A DNA stretch of 10,538 nucleotides from Baffinella frigidus (GCA_026770585.1 MU646705.1:40233-50770); one strand, 5' to 3'. Positions 1-4,847 are shown, numbered from the stretch's first letter. Numbers and translations are program-made. Notes: generated by a model from the sequence alone, not told the origin.

Positions 1-98
1 TGTTGAGTGTTGAGTGTTGAGTGTTGAGTGTTGAGTGTTGAGTGTTGAGTGTTGAGTGTTGAGTGTTGAGTATTGAGTGTTGAGTGTTGAGTGTTGAG
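1..98. repeat. TGTTGAG heptamer tandem array
   Basis: Fourteen head-to-tail 7-bp units: ten TGTTGAG, one TATTGAG at 71-77, then three more TGTTGAG. The period equals that of the TTTAGGG repeat filling the rest of the window, so this looks like a locally homogenised variant of the telomere-type heptamer. It continues off the left edge. Confidence 0.95.
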
Positions 99-930
99 GG
101 TGTGGGGTTGAAAGTTTAGGTTATACTCGGCATGGCCACGGCGGTGCAGTGACCGCGAGAATTAGGTGTAGGGTATAAGATGTGGGGTTCAGGGTGTGGT
201 TCAGGGTTTATGGTTTACTTTTCATAGCCGCGGCGGTAGCGGTGACCGCGAGGAGTGGAAGGGTTGAAGGTTAAGGGTTGAGGATTCAGGGTTGTTCAGG
301 GTTTGATGTTAATGTTTAGGATTCGGGGTTTAGGATTTGAGGTTCAATGCGTAGGGGGTGCACTGTGCATAGCCTCGGCGGTGGCGGTGGCCGCGAGAAA
401 CAGGGATAGGGTGTAGGGTGTAGGGTTGAGGGTTGGGGGTTTGGAATTTAGGGGGATTCGGGTTTAGGGATTAGGGTTTAAGATGATACTCAGGATACTG
501 AAAATGAGGGTTTAAGGTTGGGGATTTACTGTTCATAGCCGCGGCGGTGGCGATGATCGCGACCAGCGAGGGGGTTGAGGGTTTAGGATTCAGGATTCAG
601 GGTTTAGGGTGTGAGTTTAATGTTTAGGGTAGGGGGTTACTCGGCATGGCCGCGGCGGTGGCGGCGACAGCGAAAATTAGTTGTAGGGTGTAAGATGTAG
701 GATTCAGGGTTGGGAGTTTAGGATTCAGAGGGATTAGGGATTAGGGCTTGAGATGATACTCACGATACTGAAAATTAGGATTTATGGTTGGGGGACCACT
801 GTTCATAGCGGCGGCGGTGGCGGTGACCGCGAGAATTAGGTGTAGGGTGTAAGATGTAGGGTTTCGTTGGGTTTCGGATCTCGGGTTTCGGATCTCGGGG
901 TTCGGATCAGGGTGTGGTTCAGGGTTTAGG
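99..930. repeat. degenerate heptamer DNA with higher-order ~270-bp duplication
   Basis: Degenerate TTTAGGG/TGTAGGG sequence interrupted by six copies of a GC-rich island (CATAGCCGCGGCGGTGGCGG-like). Roughly 454-563 and 724-832 are diverged copies of one longer unit that includes the motif GAGATGATACTCACGATACT and ends in the island, about 270 bp apart. The islands themselves are spaced irregularly (starts at 131, 223, 368, 534, 645, 804), so the array grew by several unequal duplications. Confidence 0.8.
127..833 (-). pseudogene. six decayed copies of the LAVTATAAAM exon
   Basis: Read on minus, the islands near 131-158, 223-262, 368-395, 534-565, 645-672 and 804-831 encode variants of L-A-V-T-A-T-A-A-A-M-N/K/H/P. 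Each is followed by A|GT in heptamer DNA (GTAAACC, GTAAATC, GTAACC, GTGCACC, GTGGTCC, GTATAAC). They are copies of the intact exon at 937-995. The left-most copy has a 1-nt deletion. None has a convincing AG acceptor at its 5' edge, so they look like truncated exon copies keeping only the 3' half and donor. Differences include six synonymous third-position changes (GCC/GCT, GCG/GCC, GCG/GCT, ACC/ACT and others) but also several first- and second-position changes, fitting partial decay. Confidence 0.5.
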
Positions 931-936
931 GTTTAC

Positions 937-995
937 TGTCCATAGCCGCGGCGGTGGCGGTGACCGCGAGGAGCGGCAGCGAGAGGATGAGCGAC
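937..995 (-). CDS. predicted exon encoding a signal-peptide or membrane-helix-like segment
   Basis: Minus-strand exon of 59 nt bounded by CTAAACCAG before 995 and GTAAACC after 937. With one leading base and one trailing base it encodes SLILSLPLLAVTATAAAMD. This is a hydrophobic stretch followed by small alanine/threonine residues, like the core and cleavage region of a signal peptide or a short transmembrane helix. The preceding exon (1286-1329) ends with two bases, so the intron would be phase 2 and the frame joins. Both flanking introns are TTTAGGG-type repeat. Six decayed copies lie downstream on minus. I do not recognise the protein. Splice sites and frame are read by eye only. Confidence 0.5.
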
Positions 996-1014
996 CTGGT
1001 TTAGAGGTTAGGGC

Positions 1015-1098
1015 TTATGTTTATGTTTATGTTTATGCTTATGTTTATGTTTATGTTTATGTTTATGTTTATGTTTATGTTTATGTTTATGTTTATGT
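1015..1098. repeat. TTATGT hexamer microsatellite
   Basis: Fourteen 6-bp units, TTATGT except one TTATGC at 1033-1038. This is a period-6 island inside period-7 DNA, lying in the putative intron between 1286 and 995 on minus. On plus it creates a Tyr-Val poly-dipeptide ORF, which I treat as an artefact. Confidence 0.95.
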
Positions 1099-1284
1099 TA
1101 TGTTTAGGGTTGTGTTTATGTTGAGGGTTTAGGGTTTGGGGTTTAGGGTTTGGGGCTGAGGGTTTAGGGTGTAGGGGTTTAAGGTGAAGGGTTTAGGGTT
1201 GAGGGTTTAGGATTTAGGATTTGGAATTTGGGGTTTGGGGTTTAGGGTGTAGGGGTGGTTTAGGGTTTAGGGTGTAGGGGGTTA
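1099..1284 (-). repeat. degenerate TTTAGGG block (putative intron)
   Basis: Mixed TTTAGGG, TTTGGGG and TGTAGGG units. On minus it forms, together with 998-1098, the DNA between the donor GTAACCC at 1285 and the acceptor CCAG at 996-997. The TAA inside CCCTAAA stops every frame if it is not removed. Confidence 0.6.
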
Positions 1285-1285
1285 C

Positions 1286-1329
1286 GCGGCGAGGGCTTTG
1301 ATCGCTGCTGCGGAGGCCAGCGCTCCTAC
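1286..1329 (-). CDS. predicted short exon, Ala-rich
   Basis: Minus-strand island of 44 nt between CCAAACCAG (ending at 1330) and donor GTAACCC (from 1285). It encodes VGALASAAAIKALA plus two bases, starting at a codon boundary. The preceding exon (1517-1583) ends at a codon boundary and the following exon starts with one base, so both junctions keep the frame. The peptide is helical and Ala-rich with no recognisable motif. The flanking introns consist of TTTGGGG repeats on one side and mixed heptamers on the other. Confidence 0.5.
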
Positions 1330-1333
1330 CTGG

Positions 1334-1375
1334 TTTGGGGTTTGGGGTTTGGGGTTTGGGGTTTGGGGTTTGGGG
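1334..1375. repeat. TTTGGGG heptamer run
   Basis: Six perfect TTTGGGG units directly next to the putative acceptor at 1330-1331. Loss of the TAG/TAA of the canonical unit keeps the plus strand open and produces Gly/Trp-rich spurious ORFs. Confidence 0.95.
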
Positions 1376-1380
1376 TTTAG

Positions 1381-1459
1381 GTAGAAAGAAAGAGATATTT
1401 ATCGTAAAGCGATTTGCTGGTGTGGGGTCCTCCTCCTCATCCCGCAGGCGGTGGATCCG
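1381..1459 (-). pseudogene. partial copy of the IHRLREEE exon
   Basis: On minus this reads RIHRLRDEEEDPTPANRF and then a hydrophobic tail running into heptamer DNA. The first residues match PRIHRLREEE of the exon at 1517-1583, with synonymous differences CTA/CTG and GAA/GAG. There is no AG acceptor at the 5' edge and no GT donor where the parent exon has GTAAAT, because the sequence reads on through D-E-E-E-D. It could be a truncated duplicate or a fragment of a longer exon form. Confidence 0.4.
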
Positions 1460-1514
1460 GGATTCAGGGCGTAGGGTTCAGGGTTCAGGGTTTAGGGGTT
1501 GGGTTTCAGGATTT

Positions 1515-1557
1515 ACCTCTTCCTCCCGTAGGCGGTGGATCCGCGGGAGGAAGAGGT
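1515..1557 (-). other. perfect 14-bp hairpin covering a predicted 5' splice site
   Basis: ACCTCTTCCTCCCG at 1515-1528 and its exact reverse complement at 1544-1557 are separated by a 15-base loop containing GGATCC. In minus-sense RNA the 3' arm ends exactly on the GT of the predicted donor at 1516-1515, so the folded transcript would bury that splice site. Confidence 0.85.
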
Positions 1558-1583
1558 CGTGCCACCCCAGGATCGACAGGTGC
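1517..1583 (-). CDS. predicted internal exon (WHDLFLPRIHRLREEE)
   Basis: Minus-strand exon of 67 nt bounded by CACCCAG and GTAAATCC. After one leading base it encodes HLSILGWHDLFLPRIHRLRE plus two Glu codons, and ends on a codon boundary. The composition (amphipathic, then basic and acidic) looks like ordinary protein. The upstream exon at 1687-1733 ends with AT, giving a Met codon across the junction. The next exon (1286-1329) starts in phase 0, so both junctions keep the frame. A partial copy lies at 1381-1459. A perfect hairpin spans the donor. Family unknown. Confidence 0.55.
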
Positions 1584-1615
1584 CTGGGTGGGAGTTCGGG
1601 ATTTAGGGTTTAGGG

Positions 1616-1650
1616 TTTGGGGTTTGGGGTTTGGGGTTTGGGGTTTGGGG
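1616..1650. repeat. TTTGGGG heptamer run
   Basis: Five perfect TTTGGGG units within the putative intron between the donor at 1686 and the acceptor at 1584-1585. It is another locally homogenised variant block. Confidence 0.95.
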
Positions 1651-1686
1651 TTGGGGTCGTTGTAGGGTTTAGAGGGTGGGGTTTAC

Positions 1687-1733
1687 ATGTGCCCCCCGAG
1701 GTACTCCCGCACCGCTTCTGCCTTTCGCAACAC
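1687..1733 (-). CDS. predicted internal exon (VLRKAEAVREYLGGH)
   Basis: Minus-strand exon of 47 nt. The acceptor is strong: CACCGTTTCTGCTGGCAG with a pyrimidine-rich tract. The donor is GTAAACC. It encodes VLRKAEAVREYLGGH plus AT, an amphipathic charged helix. The out-phase (2) matches the single leading base of the exon at 1517-1583. The intron before it is ordinary non-repetitive DNA, unlike the intron after it. No family recognised. Confidence 0.5.
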
Positions 1734-1857
1734 CTGCCAGCAGAAACGGTGAGGCTCCCAACCCACACGGTCGACTACCAACCTTTCATCAAAAGTCAAC
1801 TTAACTCAAGACAATCAACTTCAACGATTTTTTTAATGGAAAGTAGTCACGTAACAC
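1734..1857 (-). other. putative conventional intron
   Basis: A 124-nt non-repetitive, AT-richer stretch that starts GTGTTACG and ends in a pyrimidine-rich TGGCAG on minus. It has TTGAC-rich internal sequence and stops in the read-through frame. It contrasts with the heptamer introns around it and gives a sense of what a normal intron may look like here. The donor is less certain than the acceptor. Confidence 0.35.
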
Positions 1858-1900
1858 CCTGGAATCCGGGGTCAACGAAACCCTCGTAGCCCACCGAGTG
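1858..1900 (-). CDS. possible exon fragment (TRWATRVSLTPDSR)
   Basis: On minus, TRWATRVSLTPDSR ends on a codon boundary at GG|GTGTTACG and would join the phase-0 exon at 1687-1733. The 5' limit is unclear; the nearest AG is a weak CCAAG near 1918. A second frame reads HSVGYEGFVDPGFQ, so the frame is not settled. Confidence 0.25.
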
Positions 1901-1904
1901 GGTA

Positions 1905-2040
1905 GCGGGTTTGGGGCTTGGAGAGTTTTTTGGGGGAGCGGGGGGCCGGGGGGGGGTCGGGGGGCGGTGGAGGGGCTGGGGTGGAGGGTTTGGGGTTGAG
2001 AGTTGAGGGTGTAGGGGTCAGGGTTGAGGTTTTAGGGTCC
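1905..2040. repeat. G-rich degenerate heptamer block
   Basis: G-runs (GGGGGGCCGGGGGGGGTCGGGG-like at about 1935-1965) followed by degenerate TTTAGGG-type DNA ending TTTTAGGGTCCAG at 2042, the putative acceptor of the plus-strand exon. No coding signal seen. Confidence 0.6.
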
Positions 2041-2042
2041 AG

Positions 2043-2135
2043 GGGTTCTGCGATCAAGAGCTCCGCAACCCGCAAAAGGAAACCAAGGATTTGTTGAGGA
2101 CAAGATTGGTTGCACAACCCGCAAAAGGACAACAG
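2043..2135 (+). CDS. plus-strand exon homologous to the AETYR/FCDQEL exons
   Basis: Plus-strand island of 93 nt between TAGGGTCCAG and donor CAG|GTGCAATA. It encodes GFCDQELRNPQKET followed by KDLLRTRLVAQPAKGQQ, fully open. GFCDQELRNPQKET aligns with AFCDQELRDPLRES of the minus-strand exon at 4450-4526. Identities are FCDQELR, P and E; conservative changes are D/N, R/K and S/T; synonymous changes are GAA/GAG, CGA/CGC, CCC/CCG and GAG/GAA. That pattern argues for a real coding paralogue in inverted orientation. CAACCCGCAAAAGGA occurs twice inside it (2066-2080, 2115-2129). The minus-strand ORF over this stretch is its shadow. Function unknown. Confidence 0.5.
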
Positions 2136-2155
2136 GTGCAATATAGTAGGGAGCG

Positions 2156-2536
2156 TACCGGACACGCGGGGTTCTCGCATGTGGTCACGACGCATCGCAC
2201 GATTCTGTTCGGGTGTGTCTAATACTCGCTCAGGTGTGGCTATCACTCACCCGGGCGTGTCCAACACTCACCCGGGTGTGTCCAACACTCGCATGGGTGT
2301 GTCTAGTACCGGACACGCGGGGTTCTTGCAGGAGTCATGTGAACATGACGACTCACACGACGTGTGTCTAACACTTAATCGGGTGTGTCAAACACTCATC
2401 CTGGTGTTTTTAACACACACCCGGGTGTGGCTAACACGCACCCGGGTGTGTCCAACACTCACCCGGGTGTGTCCAACACTCGGATGGGTGTGTCTAGTAC
2501 CGGACACGCGGGGTTCTTGCAGGAATCATGTGGACA
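2156..2536. repeat. 21-bp minisatellite with 191-bp higher-order repeat
   Basis: Units of consensus GGGTGTGTCCAACACTCACC start every 21 bp at 2211-2295 and again at 2360-2486. Spacers containing TACCGGACACGCGGGGTTC occur at 2156, 2307 and 2498. The block 2211-2345 recurs 191 bp later. Each unit has dyad symmetry (CGGGTG...CACCCG). On minus, the best-preserved units contain GGTGAGTG, a textbook 5' splice-site string. Because 21 is a multiple of 3, all frames stay open and give SNTHPGV-type heptad ORFs, which I do not call as genes. Confidence 0.9.
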
Positions 2537-2549
2537 CGAGGAATCACAC

Positions 2550-2574
2550 GCCGCCCGCCACGCGAGCCTAGTTC
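2550..2574 (-). CDS. possible 25-nt micro-exon (TRLAWRA)
   Basis: Minus-strand island between CTAAACCAG and GTGTGATT. With two leading bases it reads TRLAWRA. It pairs with an island of identical length at 2738-2762. CTCGCGTGGCGGGCG resembles the CTCGTTTGGCGGGCG start of the LVWRA islands at 9.1 and 9.67 kb. Very short, so low confidence. Confidence 0.3.
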
Positions 2575-2579
2575 CTGGT

Positions 2580-2710
2580 TTAGTGTTGAGGGTTGAGGGT
2601 TGAGAGGTTGTTTTGATTTGATTCAGGTATTAGGGTTTGTTTTGTTTTGATTTAGATTTTAAGGTTGGGGTTCAGGGTTCAGTATTTAGGGTTAGGGTTT
2701 AGGAGGTGGG
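2580..2710. repeat. degenerate heptamer DNA
   Basis: TGTTGAGGG, TTTTGATTT and TTTAGGG-like units; putative intron on minus. No coding signal seen. Confidence 0.6.
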
Positions 2711-2737
2711 GCGTCATGAGGACACGACGACTCACAC

Positions 2738-2762
2738 GAAACCCGCCACGCGAGCCCCGTTC
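2738..2762 (-). CDS. possible 25-nt micro-exon (TGLAWRV)
   Basis: Minus-strand twin of 2550-2574: acceptor CTAAACCAG, donor GTGTGAGT (near-consensus), two leading bases, reading TGLAWRV. The flanks (GGACACGA..CTCACACG and CCACGCGAGCC..GTTCCTGGTTTAGTG on plus) are also shared, so the two arose by duplication of about 188 bp. Confidence 0.3.
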
Positions 2763-2764
2763 CT

Positions 2765-3058
2765 GGTTTAGTGTTCAGGGTTTAGGGTTAGGGGTTATGG
2801 GGAGGGGTTTAGGGGGAGGGGTTCAGGATTAGGAGTTTAGGGTTTCAGCGGTTTAGGGTTTAGGGTTTAGGGTTAAAGCTTGAGGGTTTAGGGTTTAGGG
2901 TTTAGGGTTAGAGTTGGGTGGGGGGGGTTCAGGGTTTAGGGTTTAGAGGGAAGAGTTCAGGGTTTAGGGTTTAGGGTTACGGTCTAGGGGGATTGGGGTT
3001 TAGGGTTTAGGGTTTCGGGTTTCGGGTGACGGTTTAGGGGGTTTGGGGTTTGGGGTTA
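2765..3058. repeat. TTTAGGG-rich interstitial telomere-type block
   Basis: About 300 bp of near-canonical TTTAGGG with short GGGG/TTTCGGG variants. It serves as putative intron between 3060 and 2763 on minus. No gene seen. Confidence 0.85.
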
Positions 3059-3059
3059 C

Positions 3060-3085
3060 GCAGCGACAGATGACCCCAGGCACCA
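3060..3085 (-). CDS. possible short exon (WCLGSSVA)
   Basis: Minus-strand 26-nt island between CCTAAAG and donor GTAACCCC, reading WCLGSSVA plus two bases. It sits in the same position relative to heptamer DNA as the GLLSL islands just to its right and may be a shortened relative. Weak acceptor. Confidence 0.25.
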
Positions 3086-3161
3086 CTTTAGGGTTTTAAG
3101 GTTGAGGGTTTAGGGTTAGTGGTGTGGGGTTTAGGGGGTGGGATTAAGGGTGTAGGGATAC

Positions 3162-3210
3162 CTAGTGATAGTAGCCCCCAGGCTTTGGCTAGCACAACCA
3201 CCGGATTTTG
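3162..3210 (-). pseudogene. copy of the GLLSL membrane exon, acceptor missing
   Basis: Minus reading QNPVVVLAKAWGLLSL followed by G|GTATCC. The C-terminal half matches the exon at 3438-3500 (LAGVWGLLSL), with synonymous GTC/GTG and CTT/CTA changes. The 5' half differs and no AG precedes it in the heptamer DNA, so it is probably a recombined or decayed copy. Strongly hydrophobic, like half a transmembrane helix. Confidence 0.4.
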
Positions 3211-3260
3211 TTTAGTTGGTTTAGGGTTTAGGGTTGGGGTGTGGGGTGTAGGGTGTAGAG

Positions 3261-3326
3261 TTACCCAGCAAAAGCAGCAGGGTGTAGAGTGTAGGGTGTA
3301 GGGTTACCCAGCAAAAGCAGCAGGGT
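3261..3326 (-). repeat. two 23-bp copies encoding poly-Leu next to a GTAAC donor
   Basis: TTACCCAGCAAAAGCAGCAG occurs at 3261 and 3304 (period 43, each continuing GGT). On minus each reads CTG CTG CTT TTG CTG G|GTAAC, five leucines followed by a donor-like GTAAC. They look like tail fragments of a membrane exon duplicated with its intron edge. Confidence 0.5.
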
Positions 3327-3343
3327 ATAGGGTGTAGGGTTAC

Positions 3344-3378
3344 CTAGTGTAGTAGCCCCCAGCTGCCGGCTAGCGCCA
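3344..3378 (-). pseudogene. copy of the GLLSL membrane exon with 1-nt deletion
   Basis: Minus-strand island of 35 nt between CCTCAAG and GTAACCC reading ALAGSWGLLH, then TAG. Compared with 3162-3210 and 3438-3500 it lost one base (CTATCACTAG became CTACACTAG), which turns the exon end into a stop. Flanks are intact. Confidence 0.45.
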
Positions 3379-3437
3379 CTTGAGGGTTTAGGGTCGAGGG
3401 TTTGGGTTCATGAGGGTAGGGTGTAGGGTGTAGGGTT

Positions 3438-3500
3438 ACCTAGTGATAGAAGCCCCCATACTCCGGCTAGGACCGCAATTGTCACGCAGACTAGCGGAAC
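3438..3500 (-). CDS. predicted transmembrane exon (GVWGLLSL)
   Basis: Minus-strand exon of 63 nt with acceptor TAAACCAG and donor GTAACCC. With two leading bases and one trailing base it encodes SASLRDTIAVLAGVWGLLSL, whose second half is a strongly hydrophobic helix. Two further copies (3162-3210, 3344-3378) lie downstream on minus and are damaged. The preceding well-supported exon (4150-4289) ends in phase 0 with the donor I chose, which does not match, so either a donor is misplaced or this belongs to another gene copy. Confidence 0.45.
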
Positions 3501-3504
3501 CTGG

Positions 3505-3720
3505 TTTAAGGGATTTGGGGGGTAGGGTTTAGCGGGTTGGGGTTTGGGAGTTTGGGTTTAGGGGTTGGGGTTTGGAATTTAGCGGGTTCGGGTTTGGGTG
3601 TGGAGATTTATGGTTGAGGGGTTGCGGTTTAGGGGTTGTGGTTTGGGGGTTTGGGTTTCGGGTTCAGAGTTCAGGGTTCAGGGTTCAGGGTTCAAGGTTA
3701 AAGGTGCATGGTTCAGAATG
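3505..3720. repeat. degenerate heptamer DNA
   Basis: TTTGGGG, GTTTAGCGGG, TTCAGGG and GTTTCGGG variants; no coding signal. The plus-strand ORF across it is a heptamer translation (GFGF/GFRV type). Confidence 0.6.
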
Positions 3721-3726
3721 GTCAAC

Positions 3727-3764
3727 CGGAGCGGAGGCGAGGAGTGACGCGGCATGGGACACAG
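3727..3764 (-). pseudogene. fragment of the ASLLASA membrane exon
   Basis: Minus reading VSHAASLLASAP followed by donor-like GTTGACC. It matches the 3' end of the exon at 4150-4289 (AASLAASLLASAA followed by GTTCACC). No acceptor is visible. A third, shorter copy (SLLASAA followed by GTTGCC) ends at 3876, at the edge of the palindrome. Confidence 0.4.
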
Positions 3765-3826
3765 TTTTCCGGGGAGGGTTTAGGGTACGGGGTAAAGATT
3801 TTTAGGGTTTAGGGTTTCAGGTGTCT

Positions 3827-4070
3827 GATTCAAGTATCCAGGTCAGGGCAGAGAGGAACAGTTGAAGGAGGCAACCGCTGCGGAGGCGAGGAGTGAACAT
3901 TACTACACAGATGCTTTCCTATTACTAGTATGACCCAATTGAGGCGAGGGTTCAACGCTTAATTACTACACAGATGCTTAACGATTACTAGCATGACCAA
4001 ATTGAGGCGAGGGTTCATCACTTCATCACCATCAACGGTTCACCTCTGCCCTGACCTTGATACGGGAATC
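3827..4070. repeat. 244-bp imperfect palindrome, 42-bp arms
   Basis: Arms 3827-3868 and 4029-4070 are reverse complements at 35 of 42 positions, including 13 perfect bases (GGTCAGGGCAGAG / CTCTGCCCTGACC). Outside both arms lies heptamer DNA in opposite orientation: TTTAGGG on the left, CCCTTAAACCC on the right. That right flank is one of the few C-strand patches on plus. Reading outward, the left arm on minus gives LQLFLSALTWILESDT-stop and the right arm on plus gives HQRFTSALTLIRESST. The arms may therefore be an inverted duplication of one C-terminal coding piece. Confidence 0.7.
3901..4017. repeat. two 63-bp direct repeats inside the palindrome
   Basis: TACTACACAGATGCTT..ATTACTAG..TGACC.AATTGAGGCGAGGG starts at 3901 and at 3964, identical at 49 of 54 compared positions with no indel. 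Forty bases of the unit recur inverted at 6421-6460. Confidence 0.9.
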
Positions 4071-4149
4071 CTCTACCCTTAAACCCTAGTCAACCGCCGA
4101 GGGTTCAGGGTCTAGGTTTAGGGTCAAGGGTTTAAAGGTTGGGGTGAAC

Positions 4150-4289
4150 CGCTGCAGAGGCGAGGAGGGATGCAGCGAGGGAGGCAGCCACGACGGCGTG
4201 CAGCGGAAGGATCAGTCTCGCGCCCTGCCACCGGAGGGGCGCGGCGGCCGCGAGGGCATCCGAGAGTAGGAGATCCGCAAGCCGCGACC
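4150..4289 (-). CDS. predicted exon with transmembrane helix
   Basis: Minus-strand exon of 140 nt with acceptor AACGACAAAACAG and donor GCG|GTTCACCCC. After two leading bases it is open for 46 codons: SRLADLLLSDALAAAAPLRW, then a hydrophobic helix LILPLHAVVAASLAASLLAS. The other two frames give arginine/proline-rich, less plausible peptides. The upstream exon (4450-4526) ends with one base, so the junction is phase 1 and in frame. The intron between them is the cleanest case here: 160 nt made almost wholly of TTTGGGG/TTTAGGG. Fragments of its 3' end recur at 3727 and 3876. Likely part of a membrane protein; family unknown. Confidence 0.55.
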
Positions 4290-4300
4290 CTGTTTTGTCG

Positions 4301-4391
4301 TTTGGGGTTTAGGGTTTAAGGTTTGGGGTTTAGGGTTTGGGGTTTAGGGTTTGGGGTTTAGGGTTTGGGGTTTAGGGTTTGGGGTTTAGGG
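4301..4391. repeat. 14-bp dimer array TTTGGGG-TTTAGGG
   Basis: Five perfect copies of TTTGGGGTTTAGGG at 4322-4391 plus one at 4301-4314. This is a higher-order repeat made of two heptamer variants, lying inside the putative intron 4290-4449. Confidence 0.95.
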
Positions 4392-4449
4392 TTTAGGGTT
4401 CAGGGTTTAGGGTTTAGGGTTTAGGGGTTAGGGTCAAGTGTTCCAGCAC

Positions 4450-4526
4450 CTGACTCCCGGAGGGGGTCTCGGAGTTCTTGATCGCAGAAGGCAGAGGAGA
4501 GTTGTGCGTGCCGGTACGTCTCGGCC
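4450..4526 (-). CDS. predicted exon AETYRHAQLSSAFCDQEL, full-length copy
   Basis: Minus-strand exon of 77 nt with acceptor AAACACCAG and donor TCAG|GTGCTG. After one leading base it encodes AETYRHAQLSSAFCDQELRD and then PLRES, with one base left. It is one of three minus-strand copies (also 4570-4624, 4796-4847), and a plus-strand homologue lies at 2043-2135. Over the shared first 11 codons the three copies differ by six synonymous third-position changes and one amino-acid change (A/T). That is the strongest evidence in the window for purifying selection in this frame. Soluble, charged, helix-like; family not recognised. Confidence 0.65.
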
Positions 4527-4569
4527 CTGGTGTTTCGGGTTCATGGTATGGGTTTAGGGTTGTATAAGA

Positions 4570-4624
4570 TCAAAGGGTGTCGCACAACGCGGATGAGAGT
4601 TGTGTGTGGCGGTACGTCTCAGCC
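4570..4624 (-). pseudogene. second copy of the AETYR exon, 3' part changed
   Basis: Acceptor CTAAACACCAG is intact. After one leading base it reads AETYRHTQLSSALCDTL and then a stop. No donor replaces the GTGCTG of the full copy; the sequence diverges after the CD residues. It could be a dead copy or an alternative last exon. Confidence 0.5.
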
Positions 4625-4795
4625 CTGGTGTTTAGGGTTTAGGGTATGGGCCTAGGGTTTAAGATGTATATGCCCTGAAAAGGGTTTAGGGTAAGGGTTT
4701 AGGGTTTGGGATGTATAAGACCAAATTTAGGATGTAGGGTGCAAACTATAAAATTTAGGGTGTATGGTGTAGGGTTTAGGTTTTGGGGTTCAGGG

Positions 4796-4847
4796 TCAAG
4801 AGAGCTCTTGGTCGGAGGAGAGTTGTGCGTGCCGGTATGTTTCGGCC
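4796..4847 (-). pseudogene. third copy of the AETYR exon, ending in a stop
   Basis: Acceptor ATTTGCAG, one leading base, then AETYRHAQLSSDQELS and TGA. Relative to the full copy it has an exact in-frame 9-nt deletion (A-F-C) before DQEL, then runs into heptamer DNA without a donor. The frame-preserving deletion and silent changes (GAA, ACA) suggest it was once translated. Confidence 0.5.

Noticed and set aside
914-1132. Plus ORF with a Tyr-Val dipeptide repeat
   Set aside because: Produced by the TTATGT microsatellite; no coding evidence.
1335-1665. Plus-strand ORFs reading GFGVWGLG
   Set aside because: They are translations of TTTGGGG heptamers in all three phases and arise because this variant lacks a stop.
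1872-2246. 124-aa minus ORF with a hydrophobic stretch
   Set aside because: It lies antisense to the plus exon at 2043-2135, whose homology to AETYR exons is supported by silent changes, and the rest is proline-rich heptamer translation.
2110-2603. Plus ORFs with SNTHPGV heptads
   Set aside because: The 21-bp minisatellite keeps every frame open; overlapping frames are equally open and there is no codon-position signal.
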